Of a DNA stretch of 40,045 nucleotides, positions 25,546 to 32,223 are shown piece after piece. A program made the translations under genes and the position numbers. How positions within the stretch are numbered: the stretch's first letter is position 1; each line of letters opens with the position of its first letter. The notes beneath the pieces were generated by a model. It made no database searches. It had not been told where the DNA came from and worked only from the letters and a program-made list of their open reading frames with translations. The stretch is from a virus: positions 1 to 40,045 of IMG/VR virus record IMGVR_UViG_3300038307_000034, one strand, 5' to 3'.

Positions 25546-27177
25546 TTAAAAGTCCTCTATATCATTAGCCTTCTTAATTTCAGGTGCCTGAGTAGCCACT
25601 AAACGGCTGGTGTTGTTCTCATAATAGAGCCAGCCAGCTACCCCTGTACGTCCTGTACGTCTACACTTAACTAGTTGCACCTGAGTACAGTTACGTGCGT
25701 AATCATCGTCAGACATCTTATCACGACTAAGTAGGATAGTGTTGAAGGCTATTTGGTTGATTGAACCTGAGCCCTTCAAATCATACTCACCTACGTCATG
25801 TGCATTCTTAGCATTAGGCTTACGCATATGACTAACAATGATAATACTTACTCCAGTATTCTTTGCAAGCTTTAGACATTTATCCATAAAGCCATCAATG
25901 ACACCATTGTCATTAGAAGTCACGGCTGCCTGTAGCGGATCTAAGATAATTATATCACAGTCTAAGCCTTTCACCAAGTACTGCATCTTAGCGAATAGTT
26001 CATCAGCTTCTAGAGCGCCTTGGTGATCCAAGATATGTAGTTTATCACTCTGGGCCAGCTCGTTGTACTTCTCATGGTACAGATTGTAATCCCTGTCCTT
26101 CTGTTCTATGTCGCTTATATTGGTTCCCATATAGACAGATAGAAGCTTCTCCACTGTCTCACCTACGTCAGCCTCTAAGAACACACAACCTATTTTCTTA
26201 GAGCTCTCCACGTACATACCGTGTACTAGGTTGTACACCATAGTAGACTTACCAATACTTGTCAAGGCACCAATGACTGTCACCTCTCCCGCTGCAATAC
26301 CCCCATTCATCATGGCATTTAGTGAACCAAAACTAGCAGGTAGCGGTGTTACCTCTTCTGTACCACGCTTTAGAAACTTATCCCATACTGACTCATCACC
26401 TAAACTTACCACACCCTCAGGTTTGAATGCCTTAGCATCCCACCAGCATCGGGTAAACTCTCGTACCTTATTGGCCTTGAGCATATCACCAGCGTCTTTT
26501 AGAGGCAGGGTACATACCTTAGCCTTACGAGGGCTAAAGAGCGGTAGAACAGCTTCTGAGGCCTTTATACCTGCCTCGTCTGAATCAAAACATATGATAA
26601 CATTATCAAAAGTCTCTAGGTATTCTAGCGAGGCTTTAATGTCCTTGGCTGCTGCCGCTGCTCCTGACCTGATAGACACTGCTGGCCATTTACCGTCAAA
26701 CATCTCGTTAACAGCCATGGCGTCTATCTCGCCTTCTGTTATGGTTATGTATTTACCTCCCTCCGCAAATATCTGTTGACCAAATAGACCTGCTTGTGTT
26801 AGGTCTCCCGTACTGTAGAATTGTTTATCCTTGACGCCTCGCACCTTAGTACCTACGACTTTAGTTCTATCCTCTAGACTATGGTATGGGTAGTGGTGTT
26901 TATTAATCACCCCTGAGGCGTCATATTCTACTGTTACGCCATATCGTTTACATACGTCCATGGATATACGTCTATCCTGTAGGGCTGCTATTGTGCCTGT
27001 CATTTCCAGTGGCCTCGCTCTTATGTTGGTTGCTGTTGCTGTTGTACCATCACCGTGTATATAGTGCTGGCATTTGAAACATACTGCATGGTTATCCGAA
27101 TACCTCGCTAAGGCATCACTGGAGCCGCACGAGGGGCATGGTTCATGCTTAACAAATGTACTTTCTACTTGTATCAT
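25546..27177 (-). CDS. DNA primase-helicase (T7 gp4-like)
   Basis: 543 residues. N-terminal zinc motif CPSC...CFKC (C14, C17, C33, C36). TOPRIM primase residues lie in TEGEID (E148, E150) and CFDSDEAG (D198, D200). RecA-like helicase Walker A is GALTSIGKS (303-311), Walker B is IIILDPL (D413), and ELT/HMRKPN-type motifs follow. The protein ends NDIEDF: acidic with terminal phenylalanine, as in T7 gp4, where that tail binds the polymerase. It unwinds DNA and makes lagging-strand primers. It is encoded directly downstream of the SSB gene. Confidence 0.93.
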   Translation of the reverse strand: MIQVESTFVKHEPCPSCGSSDALARYSDNHAVCFKCQHYIHGDGTTATATNIRARPLEMTGTIAALQDRRISMDVCKRYGVTVEYDASGVINKHHYPYHSLEDRTKVVGTKVRGVKDKQFYSTGDLTQAGLFGQQIFAEGGKYITITEGEIDAMAVNEMFDGKWPAVSIRSGAAAAAKDIKASLEYLETFDNVIICFDSDEAGIKASEAVLPLFSPRKAKVCTLPLKDAGDMLKANKVREFTRCWWDAKAFKPEGVVSLGDESVWDKFLKRGTEEVTPLPASFGSLNAMMNGGIAAGEVTVIGALTSIGKSTMVYNLVHGMYVESSKKIGCVFLEADVGETVEKLLSVYMGTNISDIEQKDRDYNLYHEKYNELAQSDKLHILDHQGALEADELFAKMQYLVKGLDCDIIILDPLQAAVTSNDNGVIDGFMDKCLKLAKNTGVSIIIVSHMRKPNAKNAHDVGEYDLKGSGSINQIAFNTILLSRDKMSDDDYARNCTQVQLVKCRRTGRTGVAGWLYYENNTSRLVATQAPEIKKANDIEDF

Positions 27178-27249
27178 GCTCTGTGAGCTCCTGTGGTGCG
27201 TTCTAAGGGGTTTTAAGGGCCTACCTATAGTAAGCCCTAGGGTTAGCCT

Positions 27250-27612
27250 CTAGAAGTCGTCATCAGACTGATTAGCTAGCTCAAGTACTCGGATCTTATC
27301 CAGATAAGGCGTAATACCATGCACTGGGTGCGGTTGACCTGTTGAGTACTGAATACGGATCAAAGAACCTCGAGTGAGTCGTGCCGTTTCAGGCTCCCCA
27401 TCTAAGTCTACCACATCAACAGAAAACTTACTGGCAAACTTTCGTTGCTTGTTACCTTCGTACTCGCGCAGCTTAACGCCTTGATCTTCCATCTTGGACG
27501 CCTCCGCATCGTCTAGTGTGACAACCACCGAGTATTTACCCGTTGACTGACCTTGATACATCTCATGCTCTTCTAGATTGACAAAAGCGACTTTACCTGT
27601 AATTACTGACAT
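27250..27612 (-). CDS. ssDNA-binding protein (T7 gp2.5-like)
   Basis: 120 residues, beta-rich and OB-fold-like (ITGKVAFVNLEEHEMYQG...KYSVVVTL ... GSLIRIQYS...PYLDKIRVLEL), ending NQSDDDF. The acidic tail with a final aromatic residue is the hallmark of T7 gp2.5 and contacts the helicase and polymerase. It is shorter than gp2.5 (232). AAGGA lies seven bases before the ATG, and a consensus promoter lies about 140 bases upstream. The family assignment is from tail, position and size. Confidence 0.75.
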   Translation of the reverse strand: MSVITGKVAFVNLEEHEMYQGQSTGKYSVVVTLDDAEASKMEDQGVKLREYEGNKQRKFASKFSVDVVDLDGEPETARLTRGSLIRIQYSTGQPHPVHGITPYLDKIRVLELANQSDDDF

Positions 27613-27685
27613 AAAATTATCCTTAGCCTTAAGTGGCTATAGTGGGTTTTAGTTCTAAAGGCCCTAATGGCCCTTAGTTGTACTT

Positions 27686-27741
27686 AAGACACTTTAGTAG
27701 TTACTTTTAGTTATAAACTAAGAATATACTAAAAGTGTCTT
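27686..27741. repeat. Nested inverted repeats in the SSB leader
   Basis: Outer arms AAGACACTTT (27686-27695) and AAAGTGTCTT (27732-27741) are perfectly complementary. Inside, TTAGTT (27707-27712) and AACTAA (27716-27721) form a small hairpin. A 29-base part (27687-27715) recurs at 32172-32200. The structure lies just downstream of the leftward promoter and would be transcribed as an untranslated leader. Confidence 0.7.
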
Positions 27742-27753
27742 GGTTACCTTAGT

Positions 27754-27782
27754 ATTATACCAAGGTTGCTTAATCGTGTCAA
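27754..27782 (-). promoter_or_regulatory. Consensus sigma70 promoter for the replication genes
   Basis: On the minus strand TTGACA (27782-27777) and TATAAT (27759-27754) are separated by 17 bases, a full consensus. The -10 lies in a near-perfect dyad (CCTTGGTATAATACTAAGG). The -35 contains the TGA stop of the upstream gene. Transcription would run into SSB, primase-helicase and polymerase. Confidence 0.9.
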
Positions 27783-28024
27783 GCGTTATTTGCTATCATT
27801 TCATATTTATAGTCTTCTACCTCACCTTCTAGTTTTTTCTCTAGCCACCTAGGTAGCCTCTCGTAATGCTTAAGGCCGCTCTCGGCCTCGTTGATATAAT
27901 AACAATAGTAGTCATTAATAACTACCTCTGCATCTTGGTCGATATAGTAGTCAACCTCAAAGTTAATTAGCATCTCTTCTAAAGTGCCTACGCCTATCTC
28001 TAGGTCAAAAGTTGCTTGTGCCAT
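27779..28024 (-). CDS. Hypothetical acidic protein
   Basis: 81 residues, rich in Glu, Asp and Tyr (FEVDYYIDQDAEVVINDYYCYYI ... LPRWLEKKLEGEVEDYKYEM). It overlaps the start-side neighbour by 20 bases, and its stop lies inside the -35 hexamer of the following promoter. It could act as an acidic, DNA-mimic-like early protein, but that is speculation. No family is recognised. Confidence 0.7.
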   Translation of the reverse strand: MAQATFDLEIGVGTLEEMLINFEVDYYIDQDAEVVINDYYCYYINEAESGLKHYERLPRWLEKKLEGEVEDYKYEMIANNA

Positions 28025-28196
28025 AATTAATACCCTCTTCTAAGTCAAAATCACCCGCATCAATAACGACATTATATGCCGCCTCATTACTGATTGTCAA
28101 GCATTTACCACATAAATCTAAAAATTCTTCAGTTTCCTTTTCCTTACGGCTTAACTCATAGTCGTTTAGGATCATATTACACGCTTTGCATCTCAT
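28005..28196 (-). CDS. Small zinc-ribbon protein
   Basis: 63 residues. MRCKACNMILNDYEL and LDLCGKCLT give a CxxC...CxxC zinc ribbon (C3, C6, C29, C32), followed by an acidic tail. Very similar short ribbons (MRCKACN..L.D.E...K...T.EFLDLC..C) are frequent in podovirus early regions. The function is unknown; it may bind nucleic acid or a host protein. Confidence 0.75.
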   Translation of the reverse strand: MRCKACNMILNDYELSRKEKETEEFLDLCGKCLTISNEAAYNVVIDAGDFDLEEGINYGTSNF

Positions 28197-28207
28197 TGTA
28201 TACCACC

Positions 28208-28333
28208 TTATTTAGTTAATAATGTTAATAATACTGCCACACCTGCGGCTGTTGCAGCTACTAGGCTCATAATTACCGCTGTATATACAACAGCTAAGCC
28301 TATTAGGTAAACTATATCATATAAATAGCTCAT
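28208..28333 (-). CDS. Small membrane protein
   Basis: 41 residues, nearly all hydrophobic (MSYLYDIVYLIGLAVVYTAV ... SLVAATAAGVAVLLTLLTK), with one long or two short transmembrane helices. Its ATG overlaps the previous stop as ATGA, and GGAG lies upstream, so translation is likely coupled. It could alter the host membrane, for example in superinfection exclusion. No family is recognised. Confidence 0.6.
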   Translation of the reverse strand: MSYLYDIVYLIGLAVVYTAVIMSLVAATAAGVAVLLTLLTK

Positions 28334-28620
28334 AATGCAAACCCGCTCCATTCTTCATATGTATAGTAATCTAAAGGGTAGCCATATGCTAGGCCTCTGG
28401 ACACGATAGGCGTATACGTGTGTATAATGTTGCCCATAACGTCTTCATTCCCCGCCAGTACCTTACCCTTAGTTACTAAATCACCCAATAGGGGAGCTAA
28501 TATACGCCTTGATGTACCTGTTACCTTGGCAAGGCTGCCCAGTGTAATGTATGGTTCACTATAGTTCAAATCTAACAGCACGTTATATAATTCTCTCTCT
28601 GCTTCTGTGTGATTGTGCAT
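28330..28620 (-). CDS. Putative winged-helix DNA-binding protein
   Basis: 96 residues. Residues 22-55 (YITLGSLAKVTGTSRRILAPLLGDLVTKGKVLAG) show the helix-turn-helix plus wing pattern typical of small regulators. It is the only evident candidate transcription factor among the early genes and could act on the dyad-rich intergenic region or the two sigma70 promoters. The target is unknown. Confidence 0.6.
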   Translation of the reverse strand: MHNHTEAERELYNVLLDLNYSEPYITLGSLAKVTGTSRRILAPLLGDLVTKGKVLAGNEDVMGNIIHTYTPIVSRGLAYGYPLDYYTYEEWSGFAL

Positions 28621-28623
28621 AAT

Positions 28624-28830
28624 TTATACCACCTTGGTTATAATATCGTCTTTTAGTGTTACTGTAGCAAAAAACTCACGGCCTATACCCGTAACGTGTG
28701 GCCTATTGGCCCCTACTATGGAGCCATTGCTTAAGTATTCAGGCCCGAATAGGCTAGTCTCTATAAAGTTTAAAGGCTGGCCGATATGTTCCCTTAAGTG
28801 CTTTTTGCTTTTGTAATTAAATATCATCAT
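28624..28830 (-). CDS. Conserved hypothetical phage protein
   Basis: 68 residues (MMIFNYKSKKHLREHIGQPLNFIETSLFGPEYLSNG ... GANRPHVTGIGREFFATVTLKDDII). This 'YKSKK.L...G.PL..IETS.FGPEY...G...GANRP...G..REFFA.V' pattern is a recurrent small protein of phage early regions. It starts four bases upstream of the next gene's end. The function is unknown. Confidence 0.75.
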   Translation of the reverse strand: MMIFNYKSKKHLREHIGQPLNFIETSLFGPEYLSNGSIVGANRPHVTGIGREFFATVTLKDDIITKVV

Positions 28831-28834
28831 TATC

Positions 28835-29047
28835 TTACCCTCTAGTCTTGTGATTAAATTGTTTACCTAGGTCAATGGCGTATCCTAGTAAATCCTCTTG
28901 TACGCCCATGTTTTCGGCTGCATAAGCCAGTGTCAGGTAGTCATTAAAGAAATCAAGATATAATTCCTCAAGCACTAGTATACTGGTAGTGTCGCGTTTA
29001 AGCAAGTGGTTCATGCATAGGTTTTTTAGTTTAGTATTAGTTAACAT
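28835..29047 (-). CDS. Hypothetical protein
   Basis: 70 residues from ATG 29047, which has GGAGGTGA six bases upstream; the frame is open further from a TTG, but that codon lies in the ribosome site itself. The sequence (MLTNTKLKNLCMNHLLKRDT ... LYLDFFNDYLTLAYAAENMG) is helical. No family is recognised. Confidence 0.7.
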   Translation of the reverse strand: MLTNTKLKNLCMNHLLKRDTTSILVLEELYLDFFNDYLTLAYAAENMGVQEDLLGYAIDLGKQFNHKTRG

Positions 29048-29191
29048 TATTATCACCTCCAAAAGTTTTCTCTAGTGCCTTGTTCATTTCTGTTATTTCG
29101 TCCGTAGTTATTAGCTTATAAAGCCAATGACTAAACCATACCACGTATAAAATGACTATGGCAAGTAAAGTATATCCATATATATATTCAT
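29037..29191 (-). pseudogene. Small membrane protein gene split by a TA-repeat frameshift
   Basis: ATG 29191 overlaps the previous stop as TAATG, the coupling pattern used throughout this operon, but its frame stops after 11 codons. One frame over, the sequence continues as GYTLLAIVILYVVWFSHWLY ... EITEMNKALEKTFGGDNNVN and ends at a TAA overlapping the next ATG. The change of frame lies in a run of TA dinucleotides (29180-29187). Removing one TA unit would give a single ORF of about 50 residues with one transmembrane helix. It may be a natural slip, a phase-variable site or an assembly error. Confidence 0.55.
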
Positions 29192-29568
29192 TATTCTACG
29201 CCTCCTGTGCGTTTACGTTTAACTTCACCAATGATATAAATATAGTCACTCAATGACACATTACTAGGGCTATGTGCTTTAGGTCGTGATTGACACACAT
29301 TACATAATACTATGCACCTATTCTCTTTATTCTTAAACTTAGCAAAGTAGTCTAAAGCCTCCTGATACGTGGGTAACGTATGCCAGCCACTAGCATATGT
29401 AGTCTTTTGTGTGCCATCTTTAGCGTATGGCCGTACTTGAGCCTTTACCCATTGGTCCGTCGGTATGGACCTAGAGCCCTCGTTACCATGGAATAAGGTT
29501 TTATAGTGACTAGGCGAAGGGCTTAGCTCCATGATCTTGTAAGCTATTGTTTGGTCGTGTTTATTCAT
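29191..29568 (-). CDS. Hypothetical protein
   Basis: 125 residues (MNKHDQTIAYKIMELSPSPSHYKTLFHG ... LPTYQEALDYFAKFKNKENRCIVLCNVCQSRPKAHSPSNVSLSDYIYIIGEVKRKRTGG). A beta-alpha layout with a CNVC pair near residue 90 and a basic end. Its start shares bases with the stop of the GP88-like gene, so the two are coupled. No family is recognised. Confidence 0.7.
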   Translation of the reverse strand: MNKHDQTIAYKIMELSPSPSHYKTLFHGNEGSRSIPTDQWVKAQVRPYAKDGTQKTTYASGWHTLPTYQEALDYFAKFKNKENRCIVLCNVCQSRPKAHSPSNVSLSDYIYIIGEVKRKRTGGVE

Positions 29569-30305
29569 TATGCTACTTCTTTTAGACTAATTAGATTAGA
29601 CTTAAAACGTTTAGAGCGTGAACCATGTACAGTAATAGCTATGTTTCGCTTAGTGCCATCACACAAGCCACAATCAGCGCATTGAAGGCCTTGTGCGTCT
29701 GCTAAGCATTCTAGCTCATCTTCTGCCAGTGTATCACCTTCTAAGGCCACACGAAACGTATGAGCGCCTAGCTTTTGATACTTTAATGCTTGTTTTGGTG
29801 TATCTGCCGAGACCATACAGAGGCCTAGGTAACGATTATCAAAAGCCTTGTGCGTTACTTGGTGCGTGTAGCCTGTGTGGCCTTTAGCCATGGCCGCTAT
29901 TGAAGCTAAGACCTCATAAGGTACAGCCGCTGGATCACCATAAGCGCCAAGGCGAAGCATACGACCTGCCAGCTTATCCGCTAGACCACTTAGATCATTT
30001 GAGTATCTACCACGCTTAAAAGCCTTGTATACTGCTAGTGGGGCTTGACCAATATTAACATAACACGCGCCGCCTACCGATTGCTTGTGAGGGCATGATC
30101 CACAAATACTACCATCTAGTTTAGCTTGGCTTATGGCTACTGGATTATCATCGGTGCGAATGATCCACACTTGCGCCATATTGCCCGTTTTGCGGTTACT
30201 AGTCTTTAGCGTCAAGATGGCCGCGATAGGTGCGCCGTCGAGTACTGAGGGGCCTTGGTATAGTGTATAGCCTAGCGTTGCAGGTGCTTTCTTTAATGTT
30301 TGCAT
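29568..30305 (-). CDS. GP88-like cysteine-rich protein
   Basis: 245 residues from ATG 30305, six bases after GGAG; the frame is open four codons further, but the same GGAGTACACC leader precedes the ATG of the gene at 30744. Motifs: GSICGSCPHK, GGACYVNIGQAPLAVYKAFKRGRY, LRLGAYGDPAAVPYEVL, GLCMVSAD and CADCGLCDGTKRNI. These clustered cysteines match the phage 'gene product 88' family (PF17338-like), whose role is unknown. The cysteines could bind zinc or an Fe-S cluster. Confidence 0.7.
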   Translation of the reverse strand: MQTLKKAPATLGYTLYQGPSVLDGAPIAAILTLKTSNRKTGNMAQVWIIRTDDNPVAISQAKLDGSICGSCPHKQSVGGACYVNIGQAPLAVYKAFKRGRYSNDLSGLADKLAGRMLRLGAYGDPAAVPYEVLASIAAMAKGHTGYTHQVTHKAFDNRYLGLCMVSADTPKQALKYQKLGAHTFRVALEGDTLAEDELECLADAQGLQCADCGLCDGTKRNIAITVHGSRSKRFKSNLISLKEVA

Positions 30306-30376
30306 GGTGTACTCCATTATGGTTGGTTTAACGAATGGCCTAGTAATGGGCCATTGAGTAAAACAACTACCGCCAG

Positions 30377-30526
30377 TTAAAGGTTATTATCGCGAATTTC
30401 TTTCTTTAAAGTTTTTAAATCATATATTTCATCAAAAATGTATTGAAGAGTTGACGCGTCTTTAGTTAGGTCTGCTTTAGCCTTTAAAGCGTCTATCTGC
30501 ATTTCTATTTTTTTACTATTCATCAT
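30377..30526 (-). CDS. Small coiled-coil protein
   Basis: 49 residues (MMNSKKIEMQIDALKAKADL ... LQYIFDEIYDLKTLKKEIRDNNL), highly charged with heptad spacing. GGAG lies nine bases before the first ATG. It fills the gap between the GP88-like gene and the next small gene. No family is recognised. Confidence 0.6.
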   Translation of the reverse strand: MMNSKKIEMQIDALKAKADLTKDASTLQYIFDEIYDLKTLKKEIRDNNL

Positions 30527-30591
30527 GGGAAACTCCAGTTAGTTACTTGGTTTACTCTAGAGCCCTAGGGTATCTAAGGCTCTATGGTCAA

Positions 30592-30744
30592 TCAATAATC
30601 TTCGTTAACTAAGTATTGATCATCACTATGTTTAGTTACAAACCCACGCTTAAGGGCCTCGGCTAGCAATTGTTCCTCATCTAGCTCAAAGTTAAAGGCC
30701 GGTGCAAAAGCTTGCCATAGTTGTGCTTTAGTTAATAGCTGCAT
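30592..30744 (-). CDS. Small acidic hypothetical protein
   Basis: 50 residues (MQLLTKAQLWQAFAPAFNFELDEEQLLAEALKRGFV...). GGAG lies six bases before the ATG within a 15-base leader (GGAGTACACCATGCA) that is identical to that of the GP88-like gene (30301-30315). It is probably an early protein. No family is recognised. Confidence 0.65.
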   Translation of the reverse strand: MQLLTKAQLWQAFAPAFNFELDEEQLLAEALKRGFVTKHSDDQYLVNEDY

Positions 30745-30790
30745 GGTGTACTCCTATGGGCCCGTGGGCCCTTTGTTGTTAGTGGTTAGA

Positions 30791-30997
30791 TTATAAGGCA
30801 AACTCGGCTAGTAATTCTGACATGTCATAAGCCATTTCCTCTTTGAAATCATCATAGCGAGATTGTAACCAGTCAGCACCATGTTCGTTGCCTGTGCGCT
30901 CAAACTCGGCCTCAAGCTTGCTAATCTGTGCCTGTGTCGCCATAACTAGGTCGCTAGACTCGTTAAACCATGCTTGCTTTACTTGTGAATATGTCAT
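30791..30997 (-). CDS. First leftward gene, small acidic protein
   Basis: 68 residues from ATG 30997 (MTYSQVKQAWFNESSDLVMATQAQISKLEAEFERTGNEHG...). AGGAG lies nine bases upstream; the frame is open further, but without a ribosome site. It is helical and acidic (SRYDDFKEEMAYDMSELLAEFAL). It is the gene nearest the putative origin and so probably the earliest transcribed leftward. No clear promoter is visible for it. Confidence 0.65.
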   Translation of the reverse strand: MTYSQVKQAWFNESSDLVMATQAQISKLEAEFERTGNEHGADWLQSRYDDFKEEMAYDMSELLAEFAL

Positions 30998-31077
30998 GCT
31001 ATGTGCTCCTGTGGCCTGTGGCCTGTTGTATTGGTGACACAAGTATTAATGCAATACCTGTGCCAACAATGGCAAAC

Positions 31078-31203
31078 CTAGGCGTAGCAAGGCCTGTGGA
31101 CGATATGGGCACATTACAGGCATAAGGCTTATGCACCAGTATAGTGCACAAATATGACGTTATATTGACACAATTAACTGATAGCTAGGCGTAGCAAGGC
31201 CTG
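31078..31203. repeat. Pair of 19-base direct repeats
   Basis: CTAGGCGTAGCAAGGCCTG occurs at 31078-31096 and again at 31185-31203, 107 bases apart. The shorter core CGTAGCAAG recurs near 31285. Confidence 0.8.
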
Positions 31204-31247
31204 CAGACGTGCACCAATATAGTGCTAGGGTGCACCAATGTAGTGCA
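31132..31247. repeat. Three iteron-like dyads TGCACCARTRTAGTGC
   Basis: Copies lie at 31132-31148, 31210-31225 and 31231-31247. Each is an imperfect palindrome with TGCAC and GTGCA arms. The last two start 21 bases apart, two helical turns. On the minus strand each contains a TATACT/TATATT/TACATT element, so a promoter-operator role for the leftward genes is also possible. Confidence 0.75.
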
Positions 31248-31434
31248 CAGTATATGACACTAGATGCTATAAAGGAACGCACGCACGTAGCAAGTATTAT
31301 GCCAATTATTTACCTATTTACATATGCAATACTTGTGCCAATATCACAGAATCAACGTAAATACTTTGGGCATATGACGGCCTAGGTTTTACACTGGCAT
31401 ACGTTAGACGAGCTTATAGACAGCTTAAGGAGCC

Positions 31435-31792
31435 TGTGGATAACTTATGTGACTTATGTACAGGTTATCCACAGGTTCTGGTGTGTCCTAGGGCACCCAC
31501 CTAGGCATTCACTTGTCAACTTATGAAACAAATGAGCCTTGAGTAGTCACGCTTGCTTAAGTGTCTCGAGTATGCTCAAGTCCTTAGGTGTCAATAGTTT
31601 GACAGTAGGACTTAGGTGTCAATAGTTTGACACATGATAAGTTATCCACAGGCTACCTAAGGACTTGTGGATAACCTGTGGACACTTCGGTAGCCTGTGG
31701 ATAACCTGTGGATAACTTAAGGACTTGAGTTATCCACAGGGCCTTGAGGACTTGTGGATAACCTGTGGACACTTCCGTGTGCCTGTGGATAA
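31435..31792. promoter_or_regulatory. Cluster of nine perfect DnaA boxes
   Basis: TTATCCACA on the plus strand at 31465-31473, 31642-31650 and 31730-31738. Its complement TGTGGATAA lies at 31435-31443, 31666-31674, 31696-31704, 31707-31715, 31753-31761 and 31784-31792. Seven fall within 151 bases. A 9-mer on either strand is expected about 0.003 times in 358 bases of random sequence. This is the binding consensus of the bacterial initiator DnaA. Confidence 0.9.
31583..31632. repeat. Tandem 22-base repeat containing the dyad TGTCAATAGTTTGACA
   Basis: Two identical 22-base units, 31583-31604 and 31611-31632, with a period of 28. Each holds a dyad with arms TGTCAA and TTGACA (31589-31604 and 31617-31632). 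It resembles a dimeric repressor or initiator operator and sits between the DnaA boxes. Confidence 0.8.
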
Positions 31793-31841
31793 CTTAATGG
31801 GGAGGGGCCGTGGAGTATTCTTGGGATAACTGTGGTAGGCA

Positions 31842-31909
31842 CCTAAGTTTACAAAAGAGTGATTCTGCTTCTGAAGAAAACCTAAGTTTACAAAAGAGTG
31901 ATTCTGCTT
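31842..31909. repeat. Two 29-base direct repeats beside the DnaA boxes
   Basis: Units 31842-31870 and 31881-31909 are identical, with a period of 39. They begin CCTAAGTTTACAAAAG. They lie in AT-rich DNA immediately after the last DnaA boxes, where the unwinding element of an origin would be expected. Confidence 0.75.
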
Positions 31910-32056
31910 TAGTAAGTAACAAAAGATTACTGTAGGTTACATAAGATAACCCTATGATATACATGGGAATGATAATAGTTCTCATTAACATCACAAGGGT
32001 ATTCATGGGGCTTATGGACATGACCTTAAGTATACTGAAGAAACTGTAGAAACTAC

Positions 32057-32085
32057 TTGACTTTCAGGCTCAGATGTGGTATAAT
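32057..32085 (+). promoter_or_regulatory. Sigma70 promoter for terminase and late genes
   Basis: TTGACT (32057-32062) and TATAAT (32080-32085) with a 17-base spacer. The -10 lies in a perfect 13-base palindrome, GGTATAATATACC (32078-32090). It would give a leader of about 235 bases before the small terminase gene. Confidence 0.88.
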
Positions 32086-32134
32086 ATACCTATAGTATGC
32101 TTTAGCAGCTTAACGCGGCCCTAAGGCACTTACA

Positions 32135-32214
32135 GTTTATTCTTTTAGTATAAACATAAAGTAACTACTTTAGACACTTTAGTAGTTACTTTTAGTTATA
32201 ATTAAAGAATAAAC
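32135..32214. repeat. Nested inverted repeats upstream of the terminase
   Basis: Outer arms GTTTATTCTTT (32135-32145) and AAAGAATAAAC (32204-32214). Inner arms AAAGTAACTACT (32158-32169) and AGTAGTTACTTT (32181-32192) around an 11-base loop. All are perfect. The segment 32172-32200 repeats 27687-27715. Confidence 0.8.
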
Positions 32215-32223
32215 ATAAAGACA

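Noticed and set aside
31794-32021. 75-codon minus-strand ORF in the putative origin
   Set aside because: It is produced by the tandem 29-base repeat, which gives a repeated LFCKLR, and lies among regulatory elements with no ribosome site.
31954-32049. 31-codon plus-strand ORF encoding a hydrophobic peptide (MIYMGMIIVLINITRVFMGL...)
   Set aside because: It could be a membrane peptide, but there is no ribosome site or visible promoter for it and it lies within the origin-like region; chance is more likely.
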